From contig DAIEQM010000005.1 in the NCBI GenBank assembly GCA_027347685.1, positions 1 through 7,776 on the forward strand: a stretch of DNA of 7,776 nt, in the 5' to 3' direction. This DNA is from UBA5941 sp021824385 (GTDB lineage: Bacteria > Patescibacteriota > Microgenomatia > UBA8517). Shown one piece after another: positions 5,553 to 7,776 of this stretch. Within the stretch, counting starts at the first letter, position 1. Each line of letters starts with the position of its first letter. The notes beneath the pieces are model-generated. The model had not been told where the DNA came from. It worked only from the letters and a program-made list of their open reading frames with translations, and did not search any database. Both the position numbers and the translations under genes were made by a program.

Positions 5553-5623
5553 CCGTCGTAGCTCAGCGGTAGAGCAGCTGTTTTGTAAACAGCAGGTCTT
5601 GGGTTCGAATCCCAATGACGGCT
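5552..5623 (+). tRNA. tRNA-Thr (anticodon TGT)
   Basis: The 72-base gene folds as a full cloverleaf. The acceptor GCCGTCG pairs with TGACGGC (one G-U). The D arm is GCTC/GAGC with loop AGCGGTA. The anticodon arm is GCTGT-TTTGTAA-ACAGC with TGT at loop positions 34-36. The variable loop is AGGTC, and the T arm is TTGGG-TTCGAAT-CCCAA. The discriminator is T, and CCA is not encoded. A hairpin with a T6 tail starts at the very next base. It is the intact third member of the tRNA-half repeat series. Confidence 0.95.
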
Positions 5624-5644
5624 CAAGTATCTTACTTGTTTTTT
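5624..5644 (+). terminator. Hairpin with T tract between the two tRNAs
   Basis: CAAGTA (5624-5629), loop TCT, TACTTG (5633-5638) and six T (5639-5644) form a textbook intrinsic terminator shape directly after tRNA-Thr. The stem is only 6 bp and AT-rich, so read-through into tRNA-Tyr, 8 bases further on, is likely partial. It may act as an attenuator or a processing signal. Confidence 0.65.
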
Positions 5645-5651
5645 GCGACGA

Positions 5652-5739
5652 GCTGAGGTGGTGGAGCGGTCAATCACAACAGACTGTAAATCTGTCGTCC
5701 GAAAGGGCTACGTAGGTTCAAATCCTGCCCTCAGCACCA
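5652..5739 (+). tRNA. tRNA-Tyr (anticodon GTA)
   Basis: The 88-base type II tRNA has acceptor GCTGAGG/CCTCAGC with encoded ACCA end. It has a short D arm (GTG/CAC), anticodon arm ACAGA-CTGTAAA-TCTGT giving GTA, a long variable arm (GTCC-GAAA-GGGC core) and T arm GTAGG-TTCAAAT-CCTGC. The long variable arm fits bacterial tRNA-Tyr, and the anticodon separates it from Ser and Leu. Unlike the neighbouring tRNA-Thr, it has CCA in the gene. No promoter of its own fits in the 8 bases after the inter-tRNA hairpin, so it probably depends on read-through. An AT-rich weak hairpin (5740-5757) followed by TATATTTT may end the transcript. Confidence 0.95.
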
Positions 5740-5777
5740 AAAATCGACCTAAATTTTGTATATTTTAGAATATCCGA

Positions 5778-5790
5778 TATACTATAAGAT
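5778..5790 (+). promoter_or_regulatory. Possible -10 region of the 54-aa gene
   Basis: Overlapping TATACT (5778-5783) and TATAAG (5783-5788) lie 25-30 bases before the ATG at 5813. The -35 candidates are poor (TTGTAT at 5756-5761, 16 bases from TATACT). The position relative to the ribosome binding site is sensible, but the call is weak. Confidence 0.35.
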
Positions 5791-5812
5791 GGTTATATAG
5801 TGGGAGGTTAGA

Positions 5813-5977
5813 ATGAACGGATATCGCGGTAAGAAAATTGCTCGTACGTTTTCCACATATCACCCCCCTATCAGGGGGAATTACGCGGAAACGCAATCTC
5901 AGGCACTTTTTAAGGTTCTCGTTTTTGCAGGCGGCGCGCTTTTTCTGTTAGTTTTGTTTTTACAAATTCGTCCGTAG
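5813..5977 (+). CDS. Small single-pass membrane protein, 54 aa
   Basis: A short ORF of 54 codons ends at TAG 5975-5977. It is preceded by GGGAGG (5802-5807), a strong ribosome binding site 5 bases from the ATG. The predicted product has a basic, polar N-terminal part (MNGYRGKKIARTFSTYHPPI) and a hydrophobic helix at about 33-50 (KVLVFAGGALFLLVLFL), ending QIRP. By the positive-inside rule the N-terminus should face the cytoplasm. I recognise no family. A good ribosome binding site, a plausible membrane topology and a strong terminator directly downstream support a real gene. It stands between the tRNAs and the propeller genes, and no function can be assigned. A perfect 6-bp GC hairpin sits inside the coding sequence at 5864-5878. 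Confidence 0.65.
   Translation: MNGYRGKKIARTFSTYHPPIRGNYAETQSQALFKVLVFAGGALFLLVLFLQIRP
5864..5878 (+). other. GC-rich hairpin within the 54-aa ORF
   Basis: CCCCCT, loop ATC, AGGGGG forms a perfect 6-bp stem in an otherwise AT-rich setting. It encodes Pro-Pro-Ile-Arg-Gly. It has no T tract, so it is not a terminator. It may be an RNA structure that slows translation, or chance. Confidence 0.5.
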
Positions 5978-5990
5978 TGTCATTGGTTTT

Positions 5991-6020
5991 GGGGCAAGCA
6001 CATCGCTTGCCCTTAAATTT
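5991..6020 (+). terminator. Terminator after the 54-aa gene
   Basis: GGGCAAGC (5992-5999) pairs with GCTTGCCC (6005-6012) over loop ACATC, with a possible extra G-U pair. It is followed by TTAAATTT, a moderate T tail. Its 3' arm and the bases beyond are nearly the same as those of the terminator at 7204-7233. Confidence 0.7.
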
Positions 6021-6036
6021 GTCCCATAATTTTACA
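6006..6036 (+). repeat. Duplicated control-region repeat, copy 1
   Basis: The 31 bases from CTTGCCCTTA to TTTACA match 7220-7250 at 27 positions without gaps. The block spans the terminator 3' arm, the TCCCATAA segment and the -35 box. Copy 2 stands in the same place before the next paralogous gene. Confidence 0.8.
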
Positions 6037-6059
6037 ATCTATCGCCTTTTCGATACAAT
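6031..6059 (+). promoter_or_regulatory. Promoter of the first propeller gene
   Basis: TTTACA (6031-6036), a 17-base spacer and TACAAT (6054-6059) match the sigma-70-type consensus well. Expected start is about 6066, giving a leader of about 49 bases that opens with a hairpin. Confidence 0.75.
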
Positions 6060-6072
6060 ACTTCTATTCGGA

Positions 6073-6087
6073 CCTGAACATCTCAGG
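6073..6087 (+). promoter_or_regulatory. 5'-UTR hairpin CCTGA/TCAGG, copy 1
   Basis: CCTGA (6073-6077), loop ACATC, TCAGG (6083-6087). It starts 13 bases after the -10 element and ends 27 bases before the start codon. The equivalent hairpin of the next gene has the same stem, the same distance from the -10 and almost the same distance to the start. It may stabilise the mRNA 5' end or bind a regulator. Confidence 0.6.
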
Positions 6088-6114
6088 CAGTACATTTTGT
6101 AAAAGGGGTAAAAA

Positions 6115-7194
6115 GTGACTCTCAAACGGTTAACTCCAAAAAACCTATTTTTGTTTGTTGCCTTTGTCGGCATTGTTCTGGTTATCTGCCTTTCCATTTT
6201 CAACTCGGTACAAGCGCAAGACCAGACAACTGACAAGCTGCTGGCATTTATCAAGTCAGACAAAAACGGTCAGCAAATATTGCTTGCAAATAGCCGTGGG
6301 CAGATCAAATATGCCCTCGCCAATGGGAGTAATGCTCCCATCGACGCGATTAGCTGGTCTGGTAGTGGCAACTACCTTGCTGCAACTGTTTACAACAAGC
6401 CAGAAGGACTCTACCAAGTGTGGGTATATGATCTCCATGACATGAGTCATATCCCCGCTCCGTTTATTTACGGGAAGACTGTTTCTGTATTTGATCCGGT
6501 TTGGTTCGGTGACACCCTAGCCTTTGTCAGATTTCTGTCGGATTCATCAATTTGGATTGTTAAGCCGGGTGAAGAACCGACAGTAATAAGTGACAGCTAC
6601 CCGTCGATTGACGAAATGCAATGGAATGACGACGGATCGCAAATAGCCTTTACGTGCAGTGAAACGCTTTGGGATGATATTAAGGTTATTCCACCGCCCT
6701 CAGTTCACATTTGTTCAATTGAAGTCAATACTGGCGCAATACGTGAAGTGACTGACTTAAAAGGACCTCCGGAGCGCTATCCGTTTTGGTTCAATGGGCA
6801 GCTCAACTGGGTCGCCTTTGACTCTGATGGATACCAGTGGATTCAAAACAAACAAGGCACTCTTTTGGCAGATCCCCAAATGAGCCAAATTGGCACACCC
6901 GTTGTGAATGGAAATGATGTTTATACGTCAGCATATGTGTTCGATGCTCAGAAAGATAATAACTTCTGGGAAACACGAAAATTTGTGTGCGAAAACATGC
7001 GGTGCAATGGAGTAAACATCCCATTTCCAAATGTATATTTGCCTTCAATATCTGACGATGGCACATATGCATTCCAAATGACCCGAAAAAATGGCTCAGG
7101 GCAAATCCTCCTTTGGTACGCCAATAAGCACCAAACGGTGACAATAGTCACGACAGGCTCGACATCGTACCGACAACCAGTCTGGCAGCCATAA
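6115..7194 (+). CDS. Secreted TolB/PD40-like beta-propeller protein
   Basis: The 359-aa protein starts with a basic N-region and a hydrophobic helix (about 11-29), followed by SVQA-QD, a good signal peptidase I site after A34, so it is probably exported or membrane-anchored. The mature part has repeated propeller-blade patterns of the WD40-like PD40 (TolB-type) class: AISWSGSGNYLAATVYN followed by YQVWVYDL, then VWFGDTLAFVRF, MQWNDDGSQIAFTC and PFWFNGQLNWVAFDSDGYQW, and a last strand pair ending RQPVWQP. Five to six blades are likely. Such proteins bind partners rather than catalyse, and the role here is unknown. The start is GTG 6115 with AGGGG (6104-6108) 6 bases upstream. The next gene is a paralog with the same control layout. 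Confidence 0.8.
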   Translation: MTLKRLTPKNLFLFVAFVGIVLVICLSIFNSVQAQDQTTDKLLAFIKSDKNGQQILLANSRGQIKYALANGSNAPIDAISWSGSGNYLAATVYNKPEGLYQVWVYDLHDMSHIPAPFIYGKTVSVFDPVWFGDTLAFVRFLSDSSIWIVKPGEEPTVISDSYPSIDEMQWNDDGSQIAFTCSETLWDDIKVIPPPSVHICSIEVNTGAIREVTDLKGPPERYPFWFNGQLNWVAFDSDGYQWIQNKQGTLLADPQMSQIGTPVVNGNDVYTSAYVFDAQKDNNFWETRKFVCENMRCNGVNIPFPNVYLPSISDDGTYAFQMTRKNGSGQILLWYANKHQTVTIVTTGSTSYRQPVWQP

Positions 7195-7203
7195 AACATA
7201 TCA

Positions 7204-7233
7204 AAGGGCAAGTACTATACTTGCCCTTATTTT
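7204..7233 (+). terminator. Terminator of the first propeller gene
   Basis: AAGGGCAAGTA (7204-7214) pairs perfectly with TACTTGCCCTT (7218-7228) over a 3-base loop and is followed by ATTTTT. This is a strong intrinsic terminator. Confidence 0.9.
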
Positions 7234-7250
7234 TATCCCATAACTTTACA
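7220..7250 (+). repeat. Duplicated control-region repeat, copy 2
   Basis: These 31 bases match 6006-6036 at 27 positions. They run from the terminator 3' arm through TCCCATAA to the TTTACA box of the second propeller gene. Confidence 0.8.
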
Positions 7251-7273
7251 TTTAGCTATGTTTATCATATAAT
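7245..7273 (+). promoter_or_regulatory. Promoter of the second propeller gene
   Basis: TTTACA (7245-7250), a 17-base spacer and a perfect TATAAT (7268-7273). Expected start is about 7280. The spacing is identical to the promoter at 6031-6059, with a better -10. Confidence 0.8.
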
Positions 7274-7286
7274 TTATGTATATTCT

Positions 7287-7302
7287 CCTGAAATCAATCA
7301 GG
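7287..7302 (+). promoter_or_regulatory. 5'-UTR hairpin CCTGA/TCAGG, copy 2
   Basis: CCTGA (7287-7291), loop AATCAA, TCAGG (7298-7302). It starts 13 bases after the -10 element, exactly as in copy 1, and ends 28 bases before the ATG. The stem is identical to copy 1 while the loop differs, which suggests that the stem matters. Confidence 0.6.
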
Positions 7303-7330
7303 CTTAAAAGCTTAAAGAAGGAAGGCAAGA

Positions 7331-7776
7331 ATGTCATCCAAGTTTTGGAATCGTGGTTTGATCGCGGTCGCATTGGTGGTATTACTCTTATTGTCGGCGC
7401 TCAACATGCATCTAAAGGCGAAAAGCAACGACTGTCAAGCAAGCTTGCCGAGCGAGGTGGGAGTAAAAGCCTTGAGCCCACATAAATACCAACTTGCGTA
7501 TGTATACTTTGGCGAGGACAAGACGTTCTTATGTGTCACTGATGCAGATGGGCAAAGTGAGCCCAAAGTTATTGCATCATTTTCAAGGCCACAGTTTATA
7601 AGTAATATTGTTTGGTCAAACAATGGCCAAAAGATTGCGTATATTGTTGATTCAGGATTCGATGATGCAGTAGTTACAAAAGCAGCACTCTGGGTTTACG
7701 ATTTCAAGAGCATGATTTTTTGGCAAATTAGCTCTGATTCTACAACGCTTGCTTTTGATCCTGCATGGTCACCGAA
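7331..7776 (+). CDS. Second TolB/PD40-like propeller protein (3' partial), paralog of the preceding gene
   Basis: The frame is open from ATG 7331 to the window end, giving about 148 residues. GGAAGG (7320-7325) lies 5 bases before the start. The N-terminus has a short basic segment and a hydrophobic helix (about 9-25, LIAVALVVLLLLSALN). It is a signal anchor or signal peptide, without a clear cleavage site (LKA-KS is possible). After a Cys-containing linker the sequence shows blade-like strands: YQLAYVYFGEDKTFLCVTDA, then IVWSNNGQKIAYIVDS and ALWVYDFKSM, then FDPAWSP. These align with the first propeller protein (SWSGSGNYLAATV, VWVYDLHDM, FDPVWF). The two genes are tandem duplicates that have diverged strongly, and their terminator-promoter-hairpin region is better conserved than their N-termini. 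Function is unknown, as for its neighbour. Confidence 0.8.
   Translation, partial: MSSKFWNRGLIAVALVVLLLLSALNMHLKAKSNDCQASLPSEVGVKALSPHKYQLAYVYFGEDKTFLCVTDADGQSEPKVIASFSRPQFISNIVWSNNGQKIAYIVDSGFDDAVVTKAALWVYDFKSMIFWQISSDSTTLAFDPAWSP

Noticed and set aside
6803..7211. Minus-strand ORFs of 113 and 87 aa under the first propeller gene
   Set aside because: They are antisense to a coherent propeller protein with signal peptide, promoter and terminator, and have no motifs or ribosome binding sites.
7276..7485. 69-aa plus-strand ORF from ATG 7276
   Set aside because: It is out of frame with the propeller paralog at 7331, lacks a ribosome binding site, starts inside the 5' leader and reads as low-complexity basic sequence. 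The overlapping 7331 frame has an SD and homology to the neighbour gene.
1..7776. Recoded TGA (as in some Patescibacteria), insertion sequences, phage or toxin-antitoxin genes
   Set aside because: All genes end cleanly at TAA or TAG with no in-frame TGA. No transposase, integrase, terminal inverted repeats or toxin-like pairs are visible.

Overview
The window looks like chromosomal DNA of a small-genome, AT-leaning bacterium. A member of the Candidate Phyla Radiation (Patescibacteria) is my best guess. The reasons are the short gene set, the O-antigen-ligase/TPR protein next to translation genes, an unusually short set of untranslated leaders, and several proteins without close familiar homologues. 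This is inference from gene content; no marker here fixes the taxon. Stop codons are TAA with one TAG. No in-frame TGA is seen, so the standard bacterial code fits.

Region 1-4480 is a compact block of housekeeping and envelope genes. It opens with the 3' part of a polytopic O-antigen ligase/polymerase-like protein with TPR repeats. Next come peptide deformylase (def), a divergent lipoprotein on the minus strand carrying an SH3b domain and a metzincin-type HEXXHXXGXXH motif, methionyl-tRNA formyltransferase (fmt), an unrecognised 248-aa minus-strand protein, and ribosomal protein L28 (rpmB, minus strand). Def and Fmt act at the two ends of the N-formyl-methionine cycle and are often adjacent. 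Here the lipoprotein gene lies inverted between them. Hairpin terminators sit at both convergent junctions.

Region 4486-5740 starts with a site-2-protease-family (M50) membrane metalloprotease that shares an overlapping divergent -10 element with rpmB. It is followed by about 420 bases without a protein gene. This stretch holds a promoter-driven, terminator-ended, highly structured RNA of about 210-230 nt that I cannot assign (6S-like at best). It also holds two tandem copies of a truncated tRNA 5' half, which lead directly into an intact tRNA-Thr(TGT), a small terminator-like hairpin and tRNA-Tyr(GTA).

Region 5760-7776 begins with a 54-residue single-TM protein. After it come two tandem paralogous genes for secreted or membrane-anchored TolB/PD40-like beta-propeller proteins; the second runs off the window. 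Each paralog is preceded by the same module in the same order and spacing: a GGGCAAG-type terminator, a TTTACA-N17-TAYAAT promoter, and a CCTGA/TCAGG hairpin at the 5' end of the mRNA. The duplicated unit therefore includes its own control region.

The items most worth following up are the structured RNA, the tRNA-half repeats, the duplicated terminator-promoter-hairpin module, and the SH3b-metzincin lipoprotein.
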